Positions 45,847 to 56,700 of a stretch of DNA of 64,000 nt are shown piece by piece. The translations under genes were made by a program, and so were the position numbers. Positions within the stretch are counted from its first letter, which is position 1. Each line of letters begins with the position of its first letter. The stretch comes from Crotalaria pallida (lineage: Eukaryota > Streptophyta > Magnoliopsida > Fabales > Fabaceae), in NCBI GenBank assembly GCA_037953625.1, contig CM075651.1:110175001-110239000 (forward strand), read 5' to 3'. The notes under the pieces are model-generated. The model was given only the letters and a program-made list of their open reading frames with translations, was not told the origin of the DNA and did no database searches.

Positions 45847-47064
45847 ATAAGGGAGTTTTCTATCCCTTTCTTCTATTTCACTTGTCTTAATTTTCTTTGC
45901 ATAACATTGAGGACAATGTGAAATTTAAGTGTTGGGGTATAGTGTGTTAGTATAGTGGTGTATTAATTTTTGGGTGAGTGGTTTTAATTTTGTGTGGGTA
46001 TGAAAAATAAATTTTTAATAATAAAAAAATTAATATTTTGAATAATTTGTGTGTTGTGAGAAAATAATGTTTTGACCAAGTAAGTGTTAATTAAGTTAGA
46101 GGTTTCAAAATTTTGATTGGTTTGATTTCTATATACATTATAAGAGTAATTAAGTTTGCAATAAGAGTGTGTTGATTTGCTTGATTGTCGTAAACTTCAA
46201 ACCCGATAAGATTTGGGCTTTAAATTGGATGGATACATAACATATCATCCTCATTTCTTTCTTGTGTGATATTTTCCAATCATGATCGATAGTTACTCTG
46301 GATCTTGCCATGATTCTTTTTTAGGCTACAATTACACTTCACACATCAAGATGATAAAGGCATTTTTTTTCAAAAGCAGCATAGCCAAGTAAGCCTACCT
46401 TGCATATTTTCCCTTGTTTATCCCCCTTGAGACTATGTAATCATTTCTTGTTATTTACCGCATTACAAGCCTTCAACTGAAAAAAAACCATGGTTTTACC
46501 TTATCTTAGGGGATAGGAGAGCCTTGGACTTATTTTTAGAATGTGTTCGAATTCAAGTGTGGGGGTATGCATATTGATAAGCAAAAGATGGTGAATTTGG
46601 TTGTAAAATAAAAATAATTAAAAAAAACATGGTTGTAGATAAAAAAAGAAATGATGAAGTTTTGGTGAAGAATTTGAGGCCTCTCTGGGTTCTTACTCTT
46701 GGTATTTGGATTCATTCCCCATTACTCTCTTATTCCTTCGGATTTCAGCCAATATAATCCTTAATTTATCCTTCCCTTACCCTAGCCCCATTACAACCTA
46801 ATAAAAGACCTTTTGATTTTTGTAAGCATTGTAAAAAGTGGTGGAGAAGTAGAAGCTTGGCAAGCTCATAGTAGAATTCTTTCATGATGTGGCTTGAGTG
46901 AATCACTTAACCAATAAACACTTGAGAGTTGAGATAATTCACCTTATGAGGTTTTACCATCTTCATCTTATCCTCTCATATGAGTTGTCTTCCTTAATTG
47001 TCTTAATAATGTTTAGATCTTGATATCGTGATAATTTTTGTTCTTCGATACTTAGTTGATACTC
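45847..47064 (+). other. 3' non-coding part of the Athila-like element
   Basis: Contains the segment around 'cattgaggacaatgtgaaa' (45905-45930) followed by TTGGGG, and TTCAAGTGTGGGGGTATG near 46551-46569. Such purine-rich segments after pol are common in Athila-type elements. No further ORF. Confidence 0.55.
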
Positions 47065-47069
47065 TTGTT

Positions 47070-50000
47070 TGTAACACCCCGTAAATTCTTCATATTAAAT
47101 TAAAACACTAAAGAAACTTGTTTTTAAGAAAAATGTTTTGAAAGGGTATTTTCTTAAATGATTTTCTTAAAGTTCATGATTTTAAGATAATGAGTGATTT
47201 TAAAAGAAACGATTTTCTAAGGTAATGCTCAAAGTTTAGAAAATTGAGTTTGAAATCTATATGTTTAATAAAATGTTGTGATTTATTTTGTGATGAACAA
47301 GAATTATTTTCTAAACATGTGTATGTTTATGTGTATAATACGTGTATATGTGTATATACACGGTTTTGATGTGCATGTGTATATGTTTAGGATGATAGGA
47401 AGATAAAAAAAAATGTGTATGATGCATGAATGTATGTATGTGAATATATGTGTATAAGTGATGGTGATGCATGAATGTGTGAATTTACATGTATGATACA
47501 TGTGTATGTCGTATGGGTATGATGCACTAAAGATGATAATTGTGTATGCTTATGTATATGTTAAGTAGATGCATGATGTGTGTTGATGAAATTAAAATTA
47601 AGAGTGCTTGTGTGTATGTGTGATTCGGCTATGAGAGGAGAAGAAAGACCAAGTAGAAACCACTCTCTTAAGCCTTAAGAAATGAAATTCAAAATAGAAA
47701 GTAGGAAGAGTGACTCATGAAGCCTAGGGAGAGACTAGGAGGGATTAGTCATTAACCTAAGGAGGACTTTCTTTCCTCCATGTTCCCCACGGCTTGAACC
47801 AAGCCATGCAACAAATGGATTGGACCAAATCACCCTTAAGCCTCCACATTGAACCAAGGCCAAAATAGGAAAATCCCATCCCTTACTTTTGCTCTTAAAC
47901 CGTGTTTGTGGGTGTGTTGCCTTTGGCTCATTTCCTTCATTCATTTTCTTTTCCACACAAGCTCAAACACTTAGTTTCAAGAGTATCATCAAACTCTTGA
48001 AACCCATAGAAAGAAAGAGTGAACCGTGAGGAGAAGAGGAGAAGAAGAGTGAAAAATCTCAAAGCCTTAACCCAAATCCTTCTAATTCCTTTCTCAACCA
48101 TCTTAATTTTCAAAGACTAAAGGAGAAAGCCTATCAACCCTAGAAGAAGAGGGAGAGGCGAGGCAAACCATTAAGGGAAAAGAAGGGAAGATTTGAGGAT
48201 TTAAGTTAGGATTAAGGTAGAAAGAGTTTTGATTAAATGATTTTCATTGTTGTAAAGGACTTTTAATGGACTTTGATTTAAATTTGTGATGCATGTAATT
48301 TCTTTGAGTGATCTTGAAGCCTAAGTGTTTTGCATGTCATTTTTATACTTTGATCTTGAATATTGATGTGAAAAAGTTTTGATCTCTTAGTTGTAATTCT
48401 TCTTCAAACACGGTTTTGGTTTAAAGTTGTGTTTGACTTCATATTTTTGCTTTGATTTTCTCATGCATGTTGATTGTGTGGCTTGGTGATCCTTGTTTTT
48501 CTTTGCATGTTCTTCTTATGTTTTGATCTTGGATTTTGTGCATAAATGAACTTATAAATCACTAAATCAAGAATCGAGTAATTCGGCCATGAGTAGAAAA
48601 TTTAGGTCTTGATGTTTTTGATTTGATCTAAGTAATTTCATGTTAATTTTATGTTTAGAAAAATTTATTTCTAACTTGTTCTTCACGGTTTGCTTGAAGA
48701 CTTGAGTTTAAGTTATGTTTTTGCATTGATTTTCTTGTGCATGTCTTGATTTATGGATAATCTTAAGAAAACATGAAGCTTGCATTGTGTATGTCTAAAG
48801 TAAGTGTGAAGTCTTGATTTTCTTGTATGTGTGTCACGGTTTTCTAAAACAAATACACCTAACAAGCTTTAAAAATAATTTTGAACATAAAAAAAGAATT
48901 TGAGTCAAGGTTGTATGTGGGTGATGATGGGGATTCGGTTTGTAATCTTAAAGGGGGTAAAATGATGCTTTTGAACCTTGCATGAGGTAATCTAGGAATT
49001 TAGGTGTTTGCATGTGAAAATAAAATTATAAGACTTTGTTTGCTTGTATGTCATGATTCGGTCAAGACTAGGAAGAGTAGGAAATCATGCTTTTCTTACA
49101 TGCATGTTGAAAATTGCCTCACCTAGAAATTGTAGGTACATGCATGTGCTTGTTTTAAGGGATGAAGACCATGACATGATTCTTGATTTCATTGTGTTAA
49201 AAATTAAAATTTTGTTTGCCCAAATTGCAGTGCAACTCACGGATTTTCACAAGGAAAATAAGAAAACAAGATTTTGCCTTGATTCATGTTCTTTGTGCAT
49301 ATCATAAGTGTATTCGGTCCATATATGTTAACTAGCCTAGAACCTCTTTTTTTAATGAAACGATTTAAGAAGGAATAAATTTTAGGGGATGAAATAAATA
49401 AATTAAATTAATTGAGTGTTGTGTTGTGTTTGAATGAAAATATGTGTGTATGTGTTTATTTGTGTGATCGGTTAGGATTAAAAGAAACTAGAATTTAAAT
49501 GCCTCAAATAAAATAAATTGATTCATGTGATTTAAGTTGTGATGTTTGATTTATTTCTTTGCTTTTATTCGGCCATATAGTTTAAGTAGGTTTAGGGAGC
49601 TTAATTACTTAAATAAAATGAACATGGAAATGAATGTAGATGTATTTGGTTTGAAATCTGATTTTTGTTTGGTTTATGAATACTTGCATTCCTAAATGTT
49701 ATTTACCGTTGTGTGTGGTGTGATTTATTTGGATGTCATGTTGTGTTCATGGCTGTCCCAAAGCTTGTTTTATGATTAAAGCATGGATTTTTGAAGTGAT
49801 GATTTTAAATTAAGAAGTTATTTAAAGTAAAGAGTGTTTTTACAATATTTTCAGAGTTCTATTAAAGTAATTTTATAAAACCGTTATGCTGTCCAGAATT
49901 ACTTGGACTTGCCTTTTTACAATTAAAAACATTTTCATATGATTTAGAGTAAAGTTTTAAGTGGAAACCGATTTAAGAAAAAGTCGGATCGAAAATAGTT

Positions 50001-50181
50001 ATATTTTCAAAGTTTTCCCAATGAAAGAAAAAGACAAGTACTAAACCAAGAAAAGATTTTCTTGAATAAGTTAATGACGTCAAATGTTTTATTTAATATG
50101 AGGAATGATAAAGAAAAGAGGTTGGGACAAATGGCAGCACAAGGTTTCGAGGAGGACACACATTCAACAGCTGGACCTCAG
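47070..50181 (+). other. Unit D 5' segment, non-coding
   Basis: AT-rich sequence without credible ORFs, with many short 'gcatgt' runs and a purine-rich stretch at 48000-48240. It corresponds to U3 plus leader if D is an LTR. Nothing else recognised. Confidence 0.5.
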
Positions 50182-52152
50182 GTGAGAGAGAAGCTTTCCC
50201 TAAGACACTGTGGTAGCTAGGTGATTTATTAGGACGTCCCGTATCATCTCAAAGATCGGGACTAAGTGGTTGGAGTCAGTAGTATAAGTGGCAATTGTTT
50301 GATTGTGTGGCCACTTATATGAATGTGACAAAGACCACAATATTATTGTGTGATGTGATGTGTGATAGCCTGCTTTGTTATGTATTTATTTATTTATGAT
50401 GTTTATTGTTATGATAAGTAAACGGCTGTTGGACATGGTTGTGTCCTTGATAAGAAAATGGAAATGAGAGTGATGGGGTAATAAGAAGAGAAAGATGAGG
50501 AAAGATAAGAGGTTGAATGGAAAAGAGAGATACGAGTTGGCTGGAAAGAAAGTTGAGAATAATGTTGAGAAAGAGCCAGAGCTGGGGAGTGTGATGTTGA
50601 TTGTGGAGATGAGAAGTGAACTGAGTTGAGCTGAGCTCCTCTGTTTTTGGTTTCAGTCTGGGACTAGTGTTGAGCTGAGCTTGCTCCTCCACTAGCGCTC
50701 AGCACAAAGGTGTTTGAAAAAGAGTTTTAAAAAAGAAATTTTGAGTTGTGAAAACAATTTTTGAAAAAAAAAAAGTTTGTAAACTGAAATTTTTGAAAAG
50801 GTTTTTGGAATGGGATTTTGAAGAAGTTTGTGAAACCAAAATTTTAAAGGGGTTTTATGACCAGATCTTTTGAAAAAGTTTTATGAAAGAATACTCAGTA
50901 GAAACAATGTTTTTGAGAAAGCCTTTTGAAATGAGATTTGCAGAAAGTTATTTGAAAGGGTATTTTGGTGAAGGATAATTTTGTGGGAATTGTGGAAATG
51001 GGGTTTTTGGGAGAGTGGTGAAATTGAGATTTGGAGAAGAATGGTAAAAAGGAAGATTTGGAAGAATGAGAGTGTGGTTGAGAAGAAAGTTTGAGAAATG
51101 AGATATGAAACAAGTGAGGAACTCCCAGCTCTGAGCTATGTGTGATTTTGATGAGAGAAAGATCGTGCAAAGTTAGTGGTCGGGACTCACTGAAGGGATG
51201 CACTAAGGGTGAGCCGACTGTTAGGTTAATTAAATAATTAAAAGATTATAAAAGACATTAACAGCGAACGCGGTGAGTCATGAGAGTTAACTCGAAGTAG
51301 TAGAGAGGAAGGAAGGATAAGTATCTGCGGATACTTAGGACGAGATTGCATTAGGGGAGGACGATGACGGTGAAATGTCAAGAAGTCTAGAGTATTGTTG
51401 TAGGCAGAACGAACTCCATAAGTGGTGCACTAACGTGGTGGGGATTGGGTCTAATACCGTGGTAAGTTCTGCGCGCGCACTACAACAATACTGTCGCCCC
51501 CTAGATTGCAAATCGAGAACAGTGAGAGGGACTGGAGTGGGGCATCTTGTTTGCCACTGCGAGGCAGTGTGCCATGTTATTATGTGAATTGATATTGAGG
51601 CTGAGCCTCCTGGTCTAGGACCATCTATGTGTTGTGACAGCTGTCGTGCCCGCACGATAAAGGTCCTGTACTCCTGTTTGCTTCCGACTAGGTGGTGGGT
51701 TGGTCGAGGAGATGTAGACCTGAGATGTGAGTGCTAACTACGAAAGAAACGTGTACCTCGATGATCCTTTAACTCCCCTGATCATCGGTGGTTATAATTT
51801 GATAAAACATTATAAGAAAAGGATTATAACGTGCAGAATAAGAGCCTGAGAAGTGTGAATGATGAGAAAGAGACTGTGAATGGAATGGCGGAAAAGAAAG
51901 TATGGCGTGAGTGGAAGGAGAAATAAAAAGTGGAGAATCGAGAAAGAAATAATAATGGATAAGAATAAATGGAATAATATTGATGATGATATGTGTGCTT
52001 GTTGTTGTGTATGTGCATTGTATGTTGAATTTGTGTGTGTGTGTCCTATTATCTTGCCTACCGTAATTCCACACCGTCGACGCTACGCGTCCGGAATGCT
52101 TACTCTCTCCTGTTCGTTGGCGTATCGGTACTACCGGCATTTCAACGGACAG
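50182..52152 (+). other. Candidate intron within unit D
   Basis: The donor CTCAG|GTGAGAG (50182) is conserved in unit G (61942, minus). The acceptor CGGACAG at 52146-52152 directly precedes the ORF ATG. The conserved stem lies inside. Confidence 0.5.
51391..51492 (+). other. Perfect 13-bp stem, unit D
   Basis: AGTATTGTTGTAG (51391-51403) pairs exactly with CTACAACAATACT (51480-51492). An inner pair GCAGAAC/GTTCTGC follows (51404-51410 and 51466-51472). TGTCGCCCCC comes next, as in F and G. Confidence 0.75.
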
Positions 52153-52515
52153 ATGGAATGCTGTATGGATATCACCACATGGAGTAAGTATGGAAGAGGA
52201 TGGAAGCGAACCGCAAGGGGTTGGGTATGGATCGGCCATGCTCAGATCGTGATCCCCGACCCGGAACATCAATTGTGCGGAGCTGAATTAGGGCCACTCC
52301 TGAGACAAGTTACCGTGCGAGGATACAAGAACTACAAGGAGAAGGCGCAATATGAGAAACGATGGAATTATACTACCAGAGGCGAAGGAGAGCCGGGGCA
52401 CGATAACACAGTAGAGACCGCAACCCGAGGAGCATCATCCTTGGGAAAGAAGAAAGGACACAAGAAGAAAGAGGACCTTCATCCGATTGCTTTCAATAGG
52501 GTAGTTGAAAAATAG
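52153..52515 (+). CDS. LTR-resident small protein, family member D
   Basis: 120 aa if it starts at the ATG after the acceptor AG at 52151-52152. The open frame extends upstream to 51880, but that part lies in the putative intron. The central segment matches F: W-x-R-T-A-x-G-W then E-H-x-L-x-G. The C-terminus is basic (GKKKGHKKKEDLH) instead of acidic, which could suit nucleic-acid binding or a nuclear signal. Function unknown. Confidence 0.45.
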   Translation: MECCMDITTWSKYGRGWKRTARGWVWIGHAQIVIPDPEHQLCGAELGPLLRQVTVRGYKNYKEKAQYEKRWNYTTRGEGEPGHDNTVETATRGASSLGKKKGHKKKEDLHPIAFNRVVEK

Positions 52516-52520
52516 CATGG

Positions 52521-52962
52521 TTAGTTTAGACTGTAGTGAATGCGTTGTGTTAAGGATTACCTGAGCAATGGTATGCTGATGTAACATGAATTATTCTAAA
52601 GACTGCCCGACTTCTTATATCTTCATGAGAAATGTTTAACGACTCCTTTTGATGAAATGCAAAGGTCCATTTTAAAATAAAACCAAACCGTGTTCCCTAA
52701 CAAATGATTTGGAAGCTTGGGTGAGTAAAGATTCGTGATAGTAACAACTCGGTTTTCAAAATAGAAGGTTGAAGGATATTGATAATTTTTCAAGAAACGT
52801 TTTCAAACCCTTCAACAATGTTATATATATAAAAAAAAAAAAAAATTGGCCTCATTTTTACAACATTAATAAATGAAAGTCAAATAATTTGGTTTTCGAA
52901 AATCGGGCTGTTACATTGTTCATTGCATAACTTTTCTCATGAAACATAAAATAAGATTTAGT
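52521..52962 (+). other. Host sequence after unit D
   Basis: Resumes the sequence interrupted by D, presumably the Athila-like remnant, up to the likely start of unit H. AT-rich, no ORF. Confidence 0.4.
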
Positions 52963-53536
52963 TGTGTGAGACACTCACTCTTAACACAAATGTCTTTATT
53001 ACTTCTAGTAAAGATATAGTATAATTAATATGGACTTGTTTCGGATATAAAAGAGGGTAAATAAAATTTTTACATTGCACCCGAGAGTTATGAGACTCTA
53101 AGATATGAAAGGATTTGTTTATATCGTGGTACACCAAAATATATTTTTCATAATACGACATTGATAACTCAAATCCTTAAAGTAAAGTATTTTCGAATAG
53201 AATCATACCATTTATCATCAGAGTATGCGGAAGTAAAATATGACTCTTGAGCTAATAAATATCAAACCGGTAGTCATATATATATAATAGTGAACATAAA
53301 AGTAGACAAGGTACAGCAAGGTCCAACTCGTGATAGCAAAGGTACAAGTCCATAGAAATAAAACTAACATAAGAAAAGACAACTTCACTGAGATCTCTCA
53401 AAAGTATATACAACATAAATACATAACAAAATATGAAATCCCAGAGTGGTGGTCTGATGATCCTCCTCCATAGCATGATCCTCCTCCTCAAGTCTCCAGC
53501 AAAAGCTCCACACGTCCCACATACCAACAATCTATA

Positions 53537-54022
53537 CTATGCATCACCAGGTGGATCCCCAACTCCCCACTGGCTCCCAGTGGAGTGCTCGACTGGCTCC
53601 CCCTCGCTCTCTGCCTCCTCAGGGTCCTCCTCTACCTCGTCTGACTGAGTCGGTGCCCTACCACTGGGCACTGGGTCAGCTGAAGGAGTCCCATGAACTG
53701 GACTCATCGGACTAGCTAAAGGGGTCTCCACTCGAATCACTCGGGAAGCAGCGGGATGGGATCTAGTAGCTGCTCTAAAACGAAAAGAATGAAATCGACG
53801 AGCTGGTCGAGCCGGGGGTGGTCCATGATAAGCATAAAACGGGGGCACATGCAGGGTATAAATAATGGGTATGCGGAACCTACGAGGACGGACACGAGCC
53901 AAGGGATTGGGGTGATAGAGGGTCACCTCTACCTCCCCCTCATAGGTGGCTCGATGGTCCTCGTAGTACCACACTCCACTAGGTAGTGGGCGCAACTCGA
54001 TGCAAGCTAGATAACGAGCCAT
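53537..54022 (-). CDS. LTR-resident small protein, family member H
   Basis: 161 aa from the ATG at 54022, three bases after an acceptor-like AG (54027-54026). Residues 1-90 match the E protein closely: MARYLACIELRPLPSGVW, then EGEVEVTLYHPNPLARVRPR, HVPPFY and RRFHSFRFRAATRSHP. Most differences from E are conservative (I/L/V, E/D, F/Y) and many DNA differences fall at third positions, as expected for a constrained protein. The tail is acidic and Pro/Ser-rich. Arg-rich patches suggest nucleic-acid contact. No known domain recognised. Confidence 0.6.
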   Translation of the reverse strand: MARYLACIELRPLPSGVWYYEDHRATYEGEVEVTLYHPNPLARVRPRRFRIPIIYTLHVPPFYAYHGPPPARPARRFHSFRFRAATRSHPAASRVIRVETPLASPMSPVHGTPSADPVPSGRAPTQSDEVEEDPEEAESEGEPVEHSTGSQWGVGDPPGDA

Positions 54023-54319
54023 CACCTACGATGGGCATAAGGGGTAAGCAATATAGTTCACATAATCGAATAATCATAATTTAAAGTAGTTAAACAAATA
54101 TTTATAACAAATAGCCAAGAGATATGCACAACATGTGAGCAAGCCAAATTAGTTAATAATCAATTTAATGATATGTCATGATGCTTGCACACAATCTCTC
54201 AAGCCCTGAGATTCTCCGACTAATGCTCTCATGCATGATCATCTAAACAACCCGTATACGTGCCTCGGACGAATAGTGAACCTGCTCGAAATATAATCCA
54301 TAACGACTCTACCAAAGTG

Positions 54320-54572
54320 TACGTTGCGTCACCAAGACGTAACAGCATCCCACCATGCTGCCCACATTACCAAAATGTGTCATCGAGCAAGCCACACGAC
54401 TATGCCTGGAACGTGGACCATATTACCAATATCGATGTGCACATCTCGTCACCAAGACGAATACCCAACGTTCGCAGCAACCAATGCTGGTCACATTACC
54501 AAAATGTGACTACAGGCAAGTCGTAACCACATTGGTACTCCCAGAGTACCCTCCTCATGTTCCTCGAACATG
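54320..54572 (-). repeat. Hairpin cluster, unit H
   Basis: At least eight short hairpins, many with an ACCAA loop: CGTC-ACCAA-GACG (54327-54339 and again near 54448), CAGCAT/ATGCTG (54343-54360), CACATT-ACCAA-AATGTG (54363-54379), TCACATT-ACCAA-AATGTGA (54491-54509), GGTACTC-CCA-GAGTACC (54534-54550) and CATGTTC-CTC-GAACATG (54556-54572). They lie upstream of the H ORF on the minus strand. Confidence 0.75.
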
Positions 54573-54804
54573 ACCAAATGATATGCTATCACCACATCAC
54601 CATGCTTGAATGCACACAAACTTTCCATTTAAGGTTATTATATCATCTTATTATGTGCAGCATGCAATAAATTCAACAATGTAATTACCAATGTAATTGA
54701 TCACATCAATTCTTCTTTGGAACATGATTCATTCCTTACAATCATTCTTTAGTTTAATTAAACTTGACTTAGGTTAAAATGGCATTGTTTTAGCATTCTG
54801 GTCA

Positions 54805-55005
54805 AAAAGACTCGAGTCCTTTTCAAAAGACTGAGTAGTTCATAGGTTTTCTGGAAAATTTAGGTTTCAGGTTTGCTAAAAATACTCGAGTAGTTCATGA
54901 AGTACTCGAGTCTTCATCAACCCAGAAGACTCGAGTTGATCATGCAAGACTCGAGTGGTTCATCAGAAAAGTTCACTAATAGCATCAGTCAATACTCGAG
55001 TCTTG
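54805..55005. repeat. ACTCGAGT palindrome cluster, unit H
   Basis: Six exact or near-exact ACTCGAGT palindromes within 200 bp, plus a degenerate one. Unit E has TAACCGGTTA palindromes in the equivalent region. Confidence 0.8.
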
Positions 55006-55482
55006 TGTAAGTTGTAACACCCCAATTTGGACTTAGAATTTTCACTAAAAATTTGCGCCATTTTTTTTATAAACATTTCCAAAATCAGTTTATTTTGATT
55101 CTTTTACAAAAATATTTTCATAAAACAATTTGATTCATTTGTTTACAAAATGATTTGATACTTAACTCGCGTCATAAAAATTCTATTTCCAAAAAGAGAT
55201 GTTACCATCCAACACATTTCTAAAAACTCATTTTCTCCATGTCATATTTAATTGATGGTTAACTTGCGGAAAATAATTTAGGTACTTATGAACATGATAC
55301 AATAACCAAAAAGAACTTCTTTTATTTCATTTCAGATAAATATTTATTACAGTAGGGGTTACATTCGGAACAGAGTAATCATGTCCTACCCATCCAGAGA
55401 TGGAGTACAAAACAAAGACTATCCTAGACTATTGATCTTCATCATTTCCTCCACCGCAAAAGTCTTTAAGGTTCCTCGATTG

Positions 55483-55572
55483 CTACTTCTGCTTCCTCCT
55501 CGTATGAGCGTCATCTTGCGATCCTCTTCCGACTTGAGCAACCACTACTCGAGATATTACATGATCTGCCAT
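55483..55572 (-). pseudogene. LTR-resident small protein, remnant in G
   Basis: ATG at 55572 directly after CACAG. It opens MADHVISRVVV, comparable to F's MAERVLRLVMS, but stops after 29 codons. Internal deletion and a nonsense change have destroyed the W-x-R-T and E-H-x-L core. Confidence 0.45.
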
Positions 55573-56223
55573 CTGTGACCATTGTTCCCCCAATGTCCAC
55601 AGGAAAGGTGTGACGCTCTCGTTTTACATCTTGAAAATAACTAATATTTCCAAATGATTGAAATACTTGCTATCAAAAAATTAGGACTAGAAAATTTTTC
55701 CTTTTTAATTTATACTTGCCCGATTATAAACACTTTAAATCTAAACCAATAATTGAATTCGGCTTAATAATGTCTTAATTACAAAAAGACTCTCGAGATA
55801 ATATTTTCTTATACGTAATAAAACATCTTCGTAGTCCTTATTGAAATATATTGTTTGTCTCTCGAGTTTAATCAAATATATAAAATATAAACTTATCACC
55901 GAACCCTTTTTGAGTCAAAATCAGAGTATGCGGAAGTAAAAAGTAATACTTGTGAGGCACTGCTGAGGTAAGTAAAACATATCATATATATGTATATCAT
56001 AACATAAACCCCATAAGTATCATCAGTAGCAAGTAGCATAAGTCGAGATAGCAAGAGTTTATAAAAACATATACAACCCAGCTGCATAAAATAAAACCTC
56101 ACTCTAAGACCTCTCAAAATAGAAGTCCCAGAGCAGGTCATCCGTGTCCTCAGCAGCTCCTCATATCCTCCACAGCTCTATCCCTAGGATCTAGGATCCA
56201 AAACATCCACGCTATGCAGGCTC

Positions 56224-56697
56224 CTATGAACCAGCGGGTCCACCTCTAGCAGAAATAGTCGGCTTGACATGCACCTCCTCCTCGCTCTCATCCTCCACGG
56301 GGTCCTCCTCGACCTCGCCTGACTGGGTAGAGACCCCACCACTGGGTCTAGGATCTGCAGAAGCAGTCCTCTCGATATCAGTCGGACCAGGAGAAGGAGT
56401 CTCCTCAGTGACAACTCTATGGGAGGAAGGATGAGAACGAGTGGCAGCTCTGAAACGAAAACTATGAAATCGACGCATAGGTCGAGCCGGGGGTGGTCCT
56501 CTATATGTATAAAAGGGTGGAACATGCATAGTATATACTAAAGGGATCCTAAATCGACGAGGTCGCACTCGCACCAGAGGGTTAGGGTGGTAGAGAGTGA
56601 TCTCCACCTCCCCCTCAAAGGTGGCACGGTGCTCCTCATACGTCCATATACCACTAGGGATAGGGCGTATCTCGATGCAAGCTAGGTATCTGGCCAT
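56224..56697 (-). CDS. LTR-resident small protein, family member E
   Basis: 157 aa from the ATG at 56697, which follows acceptor CTGTTTAG and three bases (GTG). Residues 1-90 nearly match H (MARYLACIEIRPIPSGIW; EGEVEITLYHPNPLVRVRPR; RRFHSFRFRAATRSHP). The centre has a G-x-W and E-G-x5-L pattern that loosely aligns with F. The C-terminal half is acidic and divergent (EVEEDPVEDESEEE). It is the only ORF in the 3.5-kb unit. Function unknown. Confidence 0.6.
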   Translation of the reverse strand: MARYLACIEIRPIPSGIWTYEEHRATFEGEVEITLYHPNPLVRVRPRRFRIPLVYTMHVPPFYTYRGPPPARPMRRFHSFRFRAATRSHPSSHRVVTEETPSPGPTDIERTASADPRPSGGVSTQSGEVEEDPVEDESEEEVHVKPTISARGGPAGS

Positions 56698-56700
56698 CAC

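Larger units (their letters stand above)
47070..52915 (+). mobile_element. Solo long-LTR unit D (5.85 kb)
   Basis: Starts TGTAACACCCCGTAAATTC and ends AAATCGGGCTGTTACA, flanked by TSD TTGTT (47065-47069 and 52916-52920). No internal primer-binding site, polypurine tract or pol, so it behaves as a solo LTR of an unusually long-LTR retrotransposon. It carries a donor at 50182, a perfect 13-bp stem (51391-51492) and a small ORF at 52153. Several blocks align with unit G on the minus strand (ATGCTGTCCAGAA, TCAGGTGAGAGAGAAGC, TGTCGCCCCC, CCGTCGACG). Confidence 0.85.
52963..55012 (-). mobile_element. Unit H (long-LTR unit, partial)
   Basis: Related to unit E: shared 'atcagagtatgcggaagta' block, homologous small ORF, and the same two last hairpins. 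The left terminus is placed at TGTGTGAGACAC by analogy with E's TGTGACGCTC start and may be a few bases off. Unit G inserts at 55013 (TSD TAAGT, 55008-55012), and the rest of H lies beyond the window. Confidence 0.6.

Noticed and set aside
51880..52152. Upstream extension of the D ORF to 211 aa
   Set aside because: The added part covers the pyrimidine tract and acceptor, has GT-repeat low complexity, and has no counterpart in F, E or H.
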